From contig CM054179.1 of assembly GCA_028829895.1 (NCBI GenBank), positions 98,699,375 to 98,763,374 on the forward strand: DNA of 64,000 nucleotides, written 5' to 3'. Each line of letters starts with the position of its first letter. The stretch's first letter is position 1. The DNA comes from Sinotaia quadrata. Lineage: Eukaryota > Mollusca > Gastropoda > Architaenioglossa > Viviparidae. The notes beneath the pieces are model-generated. The model ran no database searches. It was given only the letters and a program-made list of their open reading frames with translations, and was not told the origin of the DNA. Made by a program: the position numbers and the translations under genes. Shown piece after piece: positions 23,412 to 34,454 of this stretch.

Positions 23412-23927
23412 TGTGCGTGTTTGATTGTACGGTGTTTCAGGGTGCACTTTCTTCTGCACTGTTGAACAATCCAGTACAATGGTAGACAGCCAAATAAGCC
23501 TTTTAGCGTAGCCCATTAGGGCACCGCCCGCAAAATCAACGAATATTCAGAAATGGACGAGAGACTCGTGTAGAACCGACCTTTGACCTACGTCAGACAT
23601 CGTGAATTATGATTTGAAGCAGCCGTCCGGAGAAGACGGATTGCAGTGACCATAGGCAATAGTGGAGAGCCTGTTTCGGCCGATCGTATACTTGCTTGCT
23701 TATTCATTGGGACCCAATTCGATGATGTACTGTGACATTATCACAGCGGGGCACCCGTCATTTCTAAGATCCAGGGTTGGATCTACGTTGTGCCAGGAGT
23801 TATGTGAACCAGAGGAAGTCATCCGTTAATCTCCGTTATAACCGTTTGTCACAATTTCCTCCCCGCAAAATCAAACGTTGTAGGCTCGTTTAATGGACCA
23901 TGTTACTACTGCTACAATGTCTGCCAA
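23412..23927. other. unassigned sequence
   Basis: Mixed composition with no gene recognised. GATCCAGGGTTGGATC near 23770 is an imperfect palindrome. Confidence 0.4.
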
Positions 23928-23996
23928 TGATGATGATGATGACGACGACGATGACGGTGGTGGTCGTGGTGGTCGTGGAGGTGGTGGTGGTGATTC
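23928..23996. repeat. GAT/GAC/GGT triplet tract
   Basis: GATGATGAT, then GACGACGACGATGACGGT, then GGTGGTCGTGGTGGT: a compound imperfect triplet repeat. Confidence 0.9.
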
Positions 23997-24219
23997 ATTG
24001 CTACTATTCCTTCCGGTAGGAACATGATTTTGATTATGATGATATCTGTATTGCTGCTGTTGTAACTGACGATGATAATTTAAAGATTGTTACCGCTGAT
24101 AATTAATGTATCACCAGTTCTCTAAGCGCTTAACAATAACATTAAGACTCTCTAGCCTGACTTTATCGATCTTGGAAGATGGATGTATATCTAACACTCT
24201 GTTGTCACTATAGCTAATA

Positions 24220-24660
24220 TACAACGACGGGACCTCGGTATAATGAAATTATGTTCTTACTGCTATGACATTGCCTGCTGGACTATAGTTAATTAATAAA
24301 TAATTTGGCTAATATGTAACAGTGAGACCTCGTTATAAAGTAATTACGTGTCAACGTGTTACCTTAATTACAGCTGTATGACTAAGGCTAATATATAACT
24401 ATGCTAATCTGGATAATGCATGAGTTTTTAAAATACGGTTAATATATATACCTGAGTGATTACGGCATAAAGTAACAATGTGGATTCCGTTAATGCCTGA
24501 CAGTGTGGTCTCGGTTAATATGTAACTGTGTGATCTCTGCTAATATGTAGCTGTGTGGCTACGGTACAGAGTATTTATGAGGCTACGATTAATATAATTA
24601 TTATTGTATGATTACGGTATACGAAATATATATAACTTTGTGATTACGGTATTTAACTAT
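24220..24660. repeat. degenerate array around GGTTAATATGTAACTGTGTGA
   Basis: Short motifs such as TAATATGTAACTGTG, GATTACGGTATA and CTCGGTATAATG recur irregularly with spacing near 35-50 bp. An old, decayed array. Confidence 0.55.
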
Positions 24661-24699
24661 ATAATTATTTTATTGGTAGCTACAAGGTTATATTCGCAT

Positions 24700-24907
24700 G
24701 CGACTTTAGTTCCTGTAATAAATGCGAATATATTATAATTATGCGACTTTAGTTCCTGTAATAAATACGAATATATTATAATTATGCGACTTTAGTTCCT
24801 GTAATAAATGCGAATATATTATAATTATGCGACTTTAGTTCCTGTAATAAATGCGAATATGTTATAATTATGCAAGTTTAGTTCCTATAAATGCGAATAT
24901 AACTATG
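24700..24907. repeat. 43 bp minisatellite, about 4.8 copies
   Basis: GCGACTTTAGTTCCTGTAAT units start at 24700, 24743, 24786 and 24829. The last copy is shortened. Confidence 0.95.
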
Positions 24908-24974
24908 CAACTAAGCTACAACGTCAGTACAAGAGATGTAAATATGTGATGACGAGAAAACACCAACTATATTC

Positions 24975-25140
24975 AACCCCCAGGGCCACATAAACCCAGT
25001 TTGTAAAGTTCGTGGGCCATTCATGATAAAAAAAATAATAATAATAATTATACCATATAATTAAAGAATTTTTTTTTTGTATGAGCGCGGGCCACGAAAT
25101 TTTACGCGAGCCACGTTTGGGACAGCAACTGGACCATTCT
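24975..25140. mobile_element. hAT-like non-autonomous element remnant
   Basis: The left end carries CCCCCAGGGCCACATAAACC and GTGGGCCATTCAT. The right end carries GCGGGCCACGAAAT and GAGCCACGTTTGGGACAGC. The complement of the right end, TGTCCCAAACGTGGCTCGCG, resembles the CAGNGGTTCCCAAAC...GGCCCGCG ends of many hAT elements. Length and layout suit a small non-autonomous copy. An 8 bp duplication was not confirmed. Confidence 0.4.
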
Positions 25141-25616
25141 GCTGTAGGTACAACGTCATGTTAAGCTATAGTCACATAGTTACGTAATACAAGACTCGCA
25201 TAGTTATAAATAAATACAAGTATCTCCACGTAATCAGGATTGAAGACTGGCATAGAGGATTGTCCTTGAAAACAGTTTAAGCTATTTCATCCCAGAATTC
25301 GAAGATTGGTTAATTAAGTAGCTTGCCACGAGGGAGGGTTCAGTCTGGGCTAGCAGTATTAAACTGAATAATCTCCCTTGGGTGTAAAGTCTTTCACCAC
25401 AGACTTTTTATTAGTGCGTGCTTACTTGCCCTGCGCGGAAGTGTTACAATCCTCTCCCTCTACTGACAGACTGAATTGTAGACTTCCGGTGTCGCGCTGC
25501 TAATGCTGTATAAAGCATGGGTTTACTAAACGTACAGCAATGACTTGGAAACATTGTTTTAAAATGAAGAGACATTGTATTCTGCACTCACTAAGAAAGA
25601 AAAAGAGAGCACATTG
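25141..25616. other. unassigned sequence
   Basis: No gene or repeat recognised. Confidence 0.4.
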
Positions 25617-25845
25617 TCACACACACACACACACACACCCTACACACATATACATACACACATACATACATACACATATAGACATACACACACGCACGCA
25701 CACATACAGACAGACATACACATATAGACAAACACACACGCACACAAACGCACATACACACACAGACAGACAGACACACATATAGACATACACACGCACA
25801 CACACATACAGACAGACATACACATATAGACATACACACGCGCGC
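25617..25845. repeat. CA-rich cryptically simple region
   Basis: CACA, CATACA and CAGACAGACA motifs intermixed, ending in CGCGCGCG at 25840-25847. All frames on both strands here translate it. Confidence 0.93.
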
Positions 25846-25954
25846 GTGTAATTCTCTATTCTCGAATTGCTGACGGCTTGATGCACATTCATAGCAATGG
25901 CAAGGCATCAGTTAAGAAAATGGTCTTATAACATGTTATATGAATAATATTTTT

Positions 25955-26031
25955 AGATGCCGATCGGCCGGATTGAACCTGACCTTGTAAGGGGAGTCTT
26001 AGAAACGAGTTTTATTGCCCTTGGACCCAGA
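25955..26031 (-). mobile_element. possible SINE fragment with box B
   Basis: The minus strand reads AAGGTCAGGTTCAATCCGGC, a perfect box B fit. No convincing box A lies at the expected distance, so this could be a fragment or chance. Confidence 0.3.
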
Positions 26032-26093
26032 GTTATCTTTCTTTTAATGAATATTATAAATCCAGATCTAAGCTGAAGTCAAGTTGTTGAGAG
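26032..26093 (+). repeat. 62 bp direct repeat, left copy
   Basis: Matches 27055-27115 at about 90 percent, sharing TAAATCCAGATCTAAGCTGA and flanks. The two copies bracket the mariner-like remnant. Confidence 0.9.
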
Positions 26094-26276
26094 TTGCCTC
26101 AATGCTTCACAGCTCCTAATGACCTGACTTAATGAAAGTTAAGAAGCAGGAGCAAATTAAATATATATAGTGTGTCCCCATACGTCACTGTGCCATTTTA
26201 AACTTTAATATCCTCTGGAGCATAAATGTTACAAACTTGCAATCAGTACCTTTGAAGGCTTAATTTAATATTGATT

Positions 26277-26291
26277 TTTTTTTTCACCAAT
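26277..26291. repeat. target-site duplication, left
   Basis: TTTTTTTTCACCAAT, repeated exactly at 26498-26512 on the other side of the 206 bp retroposon. Confidence 0.75.
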
Positions 26292-26497
26292 CAACCCACC
26301 GACGGAGGGCAGTTGAGGGTGTGCGCCAAACTGGTGCGGCCTTGTTCACACCCTTCCGCCAGCCCACCCGCCCTCCGCCTCGGGACGTAATGTGAGACCT
26401 GTGGGGTCCCATTGAAACACTCCAGATCAGATAACGTCTTCAAATGATCAATGCAAGCTCCAGTGGTGACGCTAAACTGCTATCGATACCCCCACCC
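26292..26497 (+). mobile_element. 206 bp short retroposon, copy 1
   Basis: Flanked by a perfect 15 bp duplication, so it was inserted as a unit. Its whole length aligns with the complement of 28367-28578, at roughly 75 percent by eye. That includes a 26 bp block identical between 26313-26338 and 28534-28559, and a CTCCAGTGGTGACG block near the other end. No coding frame and no clear Pol III boxes. A 15 bp duplication favours target-primed reverse transcription (a SINE-like element driven by a LINE) over a cut-and-paste transposon. The family is not one I can name. Confidence 0.7.
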
Positions 26498-26512
26498 TTT
26501 TTTTTCACCAAT
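26498..26512. repeat. target-site duplication, right
   Basis: Exact second copy of TTTTTTTTCACCAAT. Confidence 0.75.
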
Positions 26513-27054
26513 ATTAATCAGTTTTATTAATTCTGGAAAGATTTTTTTTTTTAATATCCTACTAACTGACTGAAAATGACAAAAGTGGAAGAAATGTCGA
26601 CTGTCTGTTTTGATTAGCTGAACTGAAGTCCACAATAATCAGTTAGTAAAGTTTTTTTTTCTGAACTTTTTTCTTTAGGGGTTTGTGAAAACTGTTGCGT
26701 ATGCGTCAAAACCTCGTTGTTTGGATGTTCTAAGGGTTAGGATAGCAAATATAGTTACTATTCAGCAGCTAATGAATATTTTCACAGAGTTCAAAAATTA
26801 ACTGGAACAATATATCATTCATGATAGACGTTAAGTTGAAGTTTGAGATTAAAAATCAGTACCGTTTTTAAATTTCAATGATTATGATTTCAAAGGACTT
26901 TTGGGACGCCCTGTATACATTCTACTTTTAAGTTCAAAATTAACAATGCATGTTCTGTTGTTTTTGAGTGTGGTGTTAAATAAAATTTAATAGTGCTTGC
27001 TTTAAAAAAAAAATTGCATGGTGTATTTCACTTTTATTTTGCTCTGTGAAGTCA

Positions 27055-27115
27055 GTTATCTTTCTTTAATGATTGTTATAAATCCAGATCTAAGCTGAAG
27101 TCAAGTTCTTGAGAG
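27055..27115 (+). repeat. 62 bp direct repeat, right copy
   Basis: Partner of 26032-26093, offset about 1022 bp. It ends in the same GAGAG as the left copy. Confidence 0.9.
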
Positions 27116-27849
27116 CTAGTCCTGAAAGAGAGCTAAATCAGATTTGCAAATGATTTAGTGAGTCAATATGTGTAAAGATTTGTACAATATTGGACAAGCG
27201 AGTGTGGCAAGGTCAGACTCCACGTATAAACCACCGTCCTCACTTTCATTTTCCTTGTCTCTTGTTCGTATGATAGTTTGCTTGCCCCGATGACGTCCCT
27301 TTGATAGTAGTATTCGATCTCCTGCGCATGCCAAGCAAACCTGATGAGGCAACAAAAGCTGTGTCCTTTAGCCAACATGGCGATGTAGACTCACGCGCAT
27401 GTCATAATCGAACCAGCCAAGCCAAGTCCATTTTTTTATTTTTGTCAGCCGAGATTGAAATAAACTCGGACAACCCGTGCGCATTAATAACATTGAAAAC
27501 TTTTTTCTTCTTATTCTCTGCTTTCCAAGCAATAAACAAGTTTATAATTTAATCTCCGGTTTAATACGCCAATCGGTGGAAAACGAAGTTATGGATATAT
27601 CCCGAAGCAAGAGTTTTTCATCAGTCTGGATTTGGAGAGTTGGAGGGAAAATTTAACAGAAACTGCCACCACAGATTCATTTTCGTGCTCGCTTCCCTCT
27701 TTAATGCGCATTTGTTGTTTCTTTGCGCAACGGTAGTTTACAAACAGACCGGATGTCTTCTTTTGCTTCAGTAAAGCGAGATCACCCAAGACTATTTCCC
27801 TCCCCTCCTTCTTTTAACCAGGAGTGGAAGGGGGAATAAGGCTCAGAAT
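27116..27849. other. unassigned sequence with CpG-bearing stretch
   Basis: Around 27290-27420 there are several CpGs and AACATGGCG (27374-27382), a YY1-type core. Short frames on both strands overlap; none is recognisable. Confidence 0.35.
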
Positions 27850-27879
27850 GAAAGAGAGAGAGAGAGAGAGAGAGAGAGG
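27850..27879. repeat. (GA)n microsatellite
   Basis: Short GA run followed by a purine-rich stretch to about 27940. Confidence 0.95.
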
Positions 27880-28366
27880 GAAACAGTCAGGAGAAGGGGA
27901 GAAGGATCGGGGTGGGGGTGGAGGGAGAAAGAGTAGGGGATTTTTCTGAGATTTCGCGCCATACTTGACAAATATATCTCACTAGATCCCCATTAAGTAC
28001 TTTTTTTCCTCTTTTAAGAATTTCGTGTACGTTTTAAAATAATTTTCCAGAAATTGCCATTAATGAATAAGATAAACTGTTCAAGTAGCCTACTTGTTGG
28101 AGATACACACCCGTCCCTCGGAAACTGACTTAAGTAATACCTCATGCGTCGAAGAACGTTAAAAATAAAGTGTAACTGACAATTGACCGACACTTTGCAT
28201 GCAATGAAATGTAGTCTTGAAATGAATCTGGTGAATGTCGCACATCCCTTTTAATTTTTTTTTATCTCTTTGGTAATAAGATGTGTGTGGGGGGGGTTGT
28301 TGTTGATTTTTTCCCCCCGCTAACATGTTATTGTGTTTTCCTCCATCCTATAAGGGGCATACTGGA
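27880..28366. other. unassigned sequence
   Basis: Purine-rich to about 27940, then mixed. G run near 28290 and C run at 28313. No gene. Confidence 0.4.
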
Positions 28367-28578
28367 TGGGGGTGGGTCGATCGGAGTTTTACGTCACCAC
28401 TGGAGCGTGCGTTGATCATTTCGTGATCAGGCGTTCTCTGATCAGGAGTGCCCCAGTGGGATCCCACAGCCTTACACTTATGTTCGAAGTGGAGGGTGGG
28501 AGGGCTGGCAGAAGGGGGGGGGGGGTAAAAATTCGCACCAGTTTGGCGCACACCCTCAATTGGCCTCCATCGGTAGGA
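28367..28578 (-). mobile_element. short retroposon, copy 2 (inverted)
   Basis: The complement aligns end to end with 26292-26497. The copy contains a G run near 28514-28525 in place of a pyrimidine-rich internal segment. CTGATCACGAAATGATCA on the complement forms a TGATCA-flanked hairpin that is degenerate in copy 1. Target-site duplications were not resolved here. Confidence 0.65.
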
Positions 28579-28579
28579 G

Positions 28580-29639
28580 GTGAGGTATAAGAACGTTCAG
28601 GATATAAAATGGGTGCTAATGGCTTTGAAAAGAAAATGGAATTAAAATTTTACATAATATATTTCTTCTTTTTTCATTAATTAATGAGTGTGTTATTGTT
28701 TTCTTTGCTTGGCTAGTGTCGCATAAATTTCATTTTGTCCTGTTTTCATCTATGCCTCATTTTACTTAGAGCATTTTTAAAAACAAATTATTGATTCTGC
28801 TGTGGTCGTTTGTTCTCAATTAGGATTAGCGCATGCGCTGCGCCTTGTTTCGAAAGATAAATAAACAAACTGTACGCATTTTGCGAAGTTAATAATTTGA
28901 AAATGTCACCTTTACACGAGGCCCGACATTTCATGCTGTGTACAGGCAATAAGCATTGAAAATACAACAAAAAATATTCACAACATAAATAGCAACGACC
29001 AATCAGACGATTGTTCTATTAATATATCTATTGGGTAAAATTTATTAACGACATACTGCTCTCCGGTTCAGTACGTTTAGCAAGCACAGAAACAAAGACA
29101 AAACGAATTCCTCCTAGTTTATTTTTTCTTTCTAAATTTCTCTTTACTTTTCAATTATTCTTTTTTCTTAATTTTAACTTTCCCATGTTTTCCTTTTCTC
29201 CCCCCTACCATTTCACTACATCATCCTGGAAATACATTTACTTCATACGGCATTCCTGCATTCCGGATCAATTTATTTTCTCCATTCCCTGCACGATAGC
29301 TGTTTGATTAGTTCTTGCAGTCAGTTGTTTGGCATTTTTTTTTATTTTCTTTGTTTATTTTTTTTTTCTGGAGCAGTGGATCCCCTTACTCTTTATATCC
29401 TGGAAGGAGAGTGGTTTCCCTTACTTTCACGTCATTGACGACTGCTTTCGGCGCTGATGGTCGACAGATATATAGACTTTTGCTCGTTAACTTTTCCAAG
29501 TGCCTTCACAGTGGAAGGAAGTGGACATAAAGATGGACGTTAATAGAAGTCATGCAGTGAACGGCCATTAAGAGAAATGCATAAAATCCACTCAGTGTAT
29601 CTTTTACAGTGGGTTTAGGTCTGCTGTTTTAAGAACACT
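28580..29639. other. AT-rich unassigned sequence
   Basis: T-rich at 29110-29360. No gene or repeat recognised. Confidence 0.4.
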
Positions 29640-30235
29640 GGTGCAAACCAGTAGAAAATGTCATCATAACAACAGTTTCCACCAGTAACATGTGTTACCA
29701 CCACGTCTCGGCCAGAAGCATCATTCTACCATCACCAGAGTACAGCACCACTAAACCGCAGCATACCACCACAAAAGCACTGTACCACAGTACCACCACT
29801 AAAACACTCTTTCACTGTACCACGACAGAGTACAACAGCAAAAAGCCACCTCTCCATACTCACGATTGCCACGATTATCACTAAACATCTTGACAATTAC
29901 ACCAGTACCAATAAACTACCAATTACAAAGCCATCCTCGCCAAAATGATATCACTAAACATCTTGACAATTACGTCAGTACCAATAAACCACCAATTACA
30001 AAGCCATCATCGCCAAAATGATATCACTAAACATCTTGACAATTACGTCAGTACCTATAAACCACCAATTACAAAGCCATCATCGCCAAAATGATATCAC
30101 TAAACTGCACACCCACCACATTAGTGTACCAGTACCACAAACCACCAACACAATTCGGTATCACCGAATAGACTGCTACCACCATACCAGTACTTAACAC
30201 CACTTAATCGTACACTCGGCATCTCATACTACCTT
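29640..30235. repeat. ACC-rich region with 73 bp array
   Basis: Three copies of a 73 bp unit (CTAAACATCTTGACAATTAC starts at 29881, 29954 and 30027; partial at 30100) lie inside a longer degenerate ACCAC/TACCA-rich region. Frames here are repeat translations. Confidence 0.9.
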
Positions 30236-30500
30236 CGCCATACCACCAGCGTGATATATGACCATACCACCAACTTGATATATATCCATATCACCAACGT
30301 GATATATGACTATACCACCAACTTGATATTTATCCATACCACCAACGTGATATATGACCATACCACCAGCATAATATATGACCATACATCCAGCATGATA
30401 TATGACCATAGCACACACATGATATATTACCATGACTACCAACATAATATATTTTCATACCACCAACCTAATATATTACCATACCAAGAGCATAATATAT
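30236..30500. repeat. 24 bp minisatellite, about 11 copies
   Basis: ACCATACCACCAACGTGATA plus TATG, period 24 (30253, 30277). Because 24 is divisible by three, long frames stay open on both strands; they are not genes. Confidence 0.93.
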
Positions 30501-30789
30501 TACGAAATCACAATCTCTGTATATTATAGTGCCATTAAGACCCTTTCAAACAGCTGCATTTATAGTCAACACTTCTTATCATATCCACGTACCTCCAGTA
30601 TAATATTTTCATCATACCACCAACACCTCATGACCATCTCCATTTAATCAGCATCAAATACCACATCACGATTACCGCCATGATCAACACCACATAATAA
30701 CTCTTAGCGCTTATCATTTTACATTATACAACAACAGAGTACCAGCACCACATCCAAACACTACTACCATATTGACAGCACTACATATT
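30501..30789. repeat. degenerate ACC-rich array, left arm
   Basis: ATACCACC, CACCTC and CCATATTGACAGCACTACAT (to 30789) match units at 33728-33875, so the array appears to continue beyond the intervening 2.9 kb. Confidence 0.65.
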
Positions 30790-30980
30790 GTGAAGATATA
30801 TTAAACAAATTAAATTATGCATTTTTAATTAACGTTTTTATTATTACTAATTGTTTCTTTCATATATGGGTTTTCCCTGGCCTTGGGTATTTATCGTGAA
30901 AGCTTCCGTTATGGATTACAGCTTAGGCCAAGGAAAGACTTGATTACGCATTCAGGGAATGTGAGTTAGATCACAGGTGA

Positions 30981-31112
30981 AGGACATGCCAAAAAACGGA
31001 TACTAACCATCCATATATGGTCATTTGCTTACCGGGCAATGAAATTGTGCTAAGATGTTAGTTGATCTTTACTTCATTGATAAAACTACTTGAATAAATT
31101 GACCACGTTAGA
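30981..31112 (+). repeat. 132 bp direct repeat, left copy
   Basis: Differs from 32321-32452 at about four positions (about 97 percent identity). Starts AGGACATGCC, ends CCACGTTAGA. Homology stops sharply on both sides. It lacks TG..CA ends, so it is not a standard LTR. Confidence 0.95.
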
Positions 31113-32320
31113 GCCCCCATTAATATGTCGCCGCTATACTCTGGGGTGACTTTGTAATAATGACTTATACCAACTATGTATAATTAGTTTTGATAAAAGA
31201 CATCTACAAGTGCCGGTGCAGAGCATGGGTCACTGGTTAGATATGTATACCTGCAACTGTTACGCTGATATACTGGTACGTCGCCAATTTGGCTCTGCCC
31301 CCAACTCAGATTCAGCTGAGATTTAATGTTTATGAATAATATATATATAATGATTACAATTAACGAACAGAGGACAAGACGTACTCATTACATTATCACT
31401 TGAACTACGAAAATAACGATAGAACTAACAAACATGCGTTTTAAAATAATAACAAGAAATTTAATAAAAGAAAAAGTTAACAAGATTTAGAAAATTCAGT
31501 TCATCCTAAGCCAGTTCATTTCTACTGAAGTCACGTTCTGGATGGGAACTTAGCTTCTGTATTGAAATGACGTCAGTCTGGTAGACTTGAATTTTGCCAG
31601 CCAATAGATCGGCACGTCCCAATTCAGCCGGGACAAGTAGAACGGCCACACAGGCACAGCCACACAGGCAAACAACAGGCAGCTATAAACGAGCAGCTGA
31701 GAATACACAATAACAAGAAAAAACCCTGCAACACAAACAATTGCAAAGCCTAAGTGTCCAGTCCAGTGCTCGATTAATAATTACTAAGTTTGGCATAGGC
31801 CTCTGAAAGGAAGAATATTAATATATTCATAAATAAAACATAGTATATAACATCCTAATAAAACTTAACCATTCACACAAATACAAAGACACTTTTACCT
31901 ATATAGCCAGGGTTTTCTTCTCTCATATACGACCCAGTGTTGTTTTGGGCGGACTACCCTTTCAGTCGTCACCCTCAGACGATTTTTCAGGAAGTAGTGA
32001 AGATAACATTTTCACTGTGGTTTTTATTACCCTGCTTAGACCAGCTTCTGTCCTGTTCAATTCATTAGCTCTAAGATGATTATGTCCCACTAACAACTCT
32101 AACCACCCGCTAAGCGTACACACTGACCACACGCTGACCGCCACGCTCGCAGACTTCAAACACCGCAGACATCAAACGCCAGTCCCTAAATCTTCCACAC
32201 ATGTCTCTCATTCATTTCAGGGCTTCCCTTCTCTGTAAACAGGCCGCAATATGCACTCATTCCACAAATGAAAATTTATATAAAATATATATGTGGGAAT
32301 ATTTTCCCATCATACAACAA
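31113..32320. other. segment between the 132 bp direct repeats
   Basis: No coding remnant recognised. AT-rich at 31330-31500 and 31800-31870. Confidence 0.45.
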
Positions 32321-32452
32321 AGGACATGCCCAAAAACAGATACTAACCATCCATATATGGTCATTTGCTTACCGGGCAATGAAATTGTGCTAAGATGTTA
32401 GTTGACCTTTACTTCATTGATAAAACTACTTGAATAAATTGGCCACGTTAGA
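32321..32452 (+). repeat. 132 bp direct repeat, right copy
   Basis: Partner of 30981-31112, offset exactly 1340 bp. Confidence 0.95.
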
Positions 32453-33727
32453 CGCATGCAGTGCACCCGACCTACAGGGGTAAAATAGAGAAGTTGTGTC
32501 CACCATTATGACCATGTCTAAGAAACATATAGTGGTAATACATTTGATTTCTCTCTAATTGAATTCTTTCTTGTAGAATTGATACTATGTATTTTGTATT
32601 GTAAATGTGCGGGGAATATTTTTGTGAATTTTAATGCTGATGATGTTAATACACTTTTCTTACAGAAGCTAAGTGGTGTAGCGATATACATTGTAAAGTG
32701 GTGGGAAATGCCACATGTATGAAGTTTTATGACCATTGATTATTATCACGGAAGAATTAACACACTGCATGGATCAGTAGCTAAATTGTATTATGAGTAA
32801 CTGTAGTGTCATGAAGGAAATATATACTGTAAAGATTTTATATATTTGAATTTCCATGTAATGTAAACTATGAATTAGTGTGATTGTAAAGAGTGATTAT
32901 CACTGCTGCCACAAAGCCCATAGAGTCACTATTACCACGTGAAGCTGTAATATAAATAACTGTGTATTTTCAGCTGGTCTCAAGTTTACCTTACAACTCT
33001 GACCTTGACTGCTAAAATGCCATACTTGATGTGAAAATCCAGTCTTGCTAAAAGCATGGAGTCCAGAACAAATTGCTGAGTAAGCGAGGGTCCGTGCTGA
33101 ACCCTTATCACAGCCCTGCTTGAACCGCGAGGGACTGCCAAGGTTGTCACGTGATGTCAGTGTGCGTCAGATGAACAGCAACAGACTATGTCCCACGGGA
33201 CAATATAAAAAAGCTAAGTTATAAGAAAAACAATCAGAAACAGACTCTTATGGTGTGGACAGTAAATTGACTTACCAGGTCGCGCAATATCATTCTGTTA
33301 TTCATGGAAATCAAATTGTTCATTTTCTTGTTCATTTTCTTGTTTCCAAATTTAATTTTATTGTTATTAAATTTTATTGTTAATTCTCTTAATTGTTATC
33401 TCACCATGTTATTACATAAGTGTTTGTAATCAACCATGATTTGCTAACTGGGGGCCTGAGCCAGGAATAAAGGAATAAAGAATTATAAATATTAATCTAT
33501 AAATAAAGGGGAGATAACATTGTTAGCAAAGAAGTCAACCAACTTATCCGGCTAAGTGTCGTGAACACAGACTGAGATTGTGGCATTTGAAAGGGGAGAT
33601 AAGTTAGGCAAGTCCAGCTGTCGCTAATGTTAGGAATCATCTAATAAACTAATATTGATAATTAGTGTCTAAATTAGGACAGGGTCATTAAATGAAAACT
33701 GGACATGTGACATAAACCCCAACTCCA
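32453..33727. other. unassigned sequence
   Basis: AGGAATAAAGGAATAAAG near 33463-33480 contains two AATAAA motifs, as at a 3' end, but no gene body was recognised upstream. Confidence 0.4.
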
Positions 33728-33875
33728 TACCACCAGCACCTCAGTACCACCATGTCCAAGCACTACTACCATATTGACAGCACTACATACCACAATACAA
33801 TACCACCAGCCCCTCAGTACCACCACGTTCAAGCACTACTACCATATTGACAACACTACATACCCCAACACCATA
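33728..33875. repeat. 73 bp ACC-rich repeat, 2 copies
   Basis: TACCACCAGC starts at 33728 and 33801, a 73 bp period. Shares CCATATTGACA(G/A)CACTACAT with 30769-30789. Confidence 0.88.
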
Positions 33876-33994
33876 GCATATCATTATACCACCAGCACAA
33901 CATACCTCCTCCACTTATCATTTTCCACAACCCCAAATCACCATTCCGTATCAATATTCCCTACTCTGTACTTTTGTGCATTTGTCTGTGTGTA

Positions 33995-34035
<41 letters not shown>

Positions 34036-34454
34036 TTATATTACTGAAATGGCATGAGATTGAAAGCCTCGTGGCCTGTTATTTGCTTGTTTCTGTGAAA
34101 GGTGTAGTCTGCTCAGAGACGCCACTTTCGGATTTTAAAGGTGACTTGGAGAACCGCAATTTACATTAAGTGTAAGCGAAATGCCCGAACCAGTCCGAGA
34201 AGACTTTGGCAAGTGTGCGACATGACTACAAAAGTATATCCATCGAAATGATTTTTGTACGTACCACCAGTTGAACGAAGAGTTGCCATATCATAATTAG
34301 ATTTTTAAGAAAGCAAACAAAGCGCTATTGAGTCTCAGTACACGCATTGATTCTTTCCTTCTAACTGGAAAGATAATAATAATAATATTAAAGCGTTGTA
34401 GATCACAACACACTGACGGTGGACGAGCACGGTATTGCTGTTGTGTGAACAATA
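33876..34454. other. (TG)n at 33998-34031 within unassigned sequence
   Basis: Pure TG microsatellite in the first third; otherwise nothing recognised. The 131-codon frame beginning at 33774 joins the ACC array, the TG repeat and unique text and is not gene-like. Confidence 0.6.

Larger units (their letters stand above)
26169..26916 (+). mobile_element. mariner-like non-autonomous remnant carrying a retroposon
   Basis: The right end, complemented, reads TACAGGGCGTCCCAAAAG, the familiar end sequence of many mariner-type transposons. The left end, TATAGTGTGTCCCCATAC, is a weaker match in inverted orientation. Both ends abut TA, the target these elements use. Without the 221 bp retroposon plus duplicated target inside, the element would be about 530 bp and non-coding. 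No transposase remnant is seen. The poor left end keeps confidence moderate. Confidence 0.4.

Noticed and set aside
30224..30529. Opposed frames with 8-residue repeats
   Set aside because: 24 bp minisatellite, open on both strands by period alone.
33460..33485. Gene 3' end from tandem AATAAA
   Set aside because: AATAAA is expected by chance in AT-rich DNA and no exon was recognised upstream.
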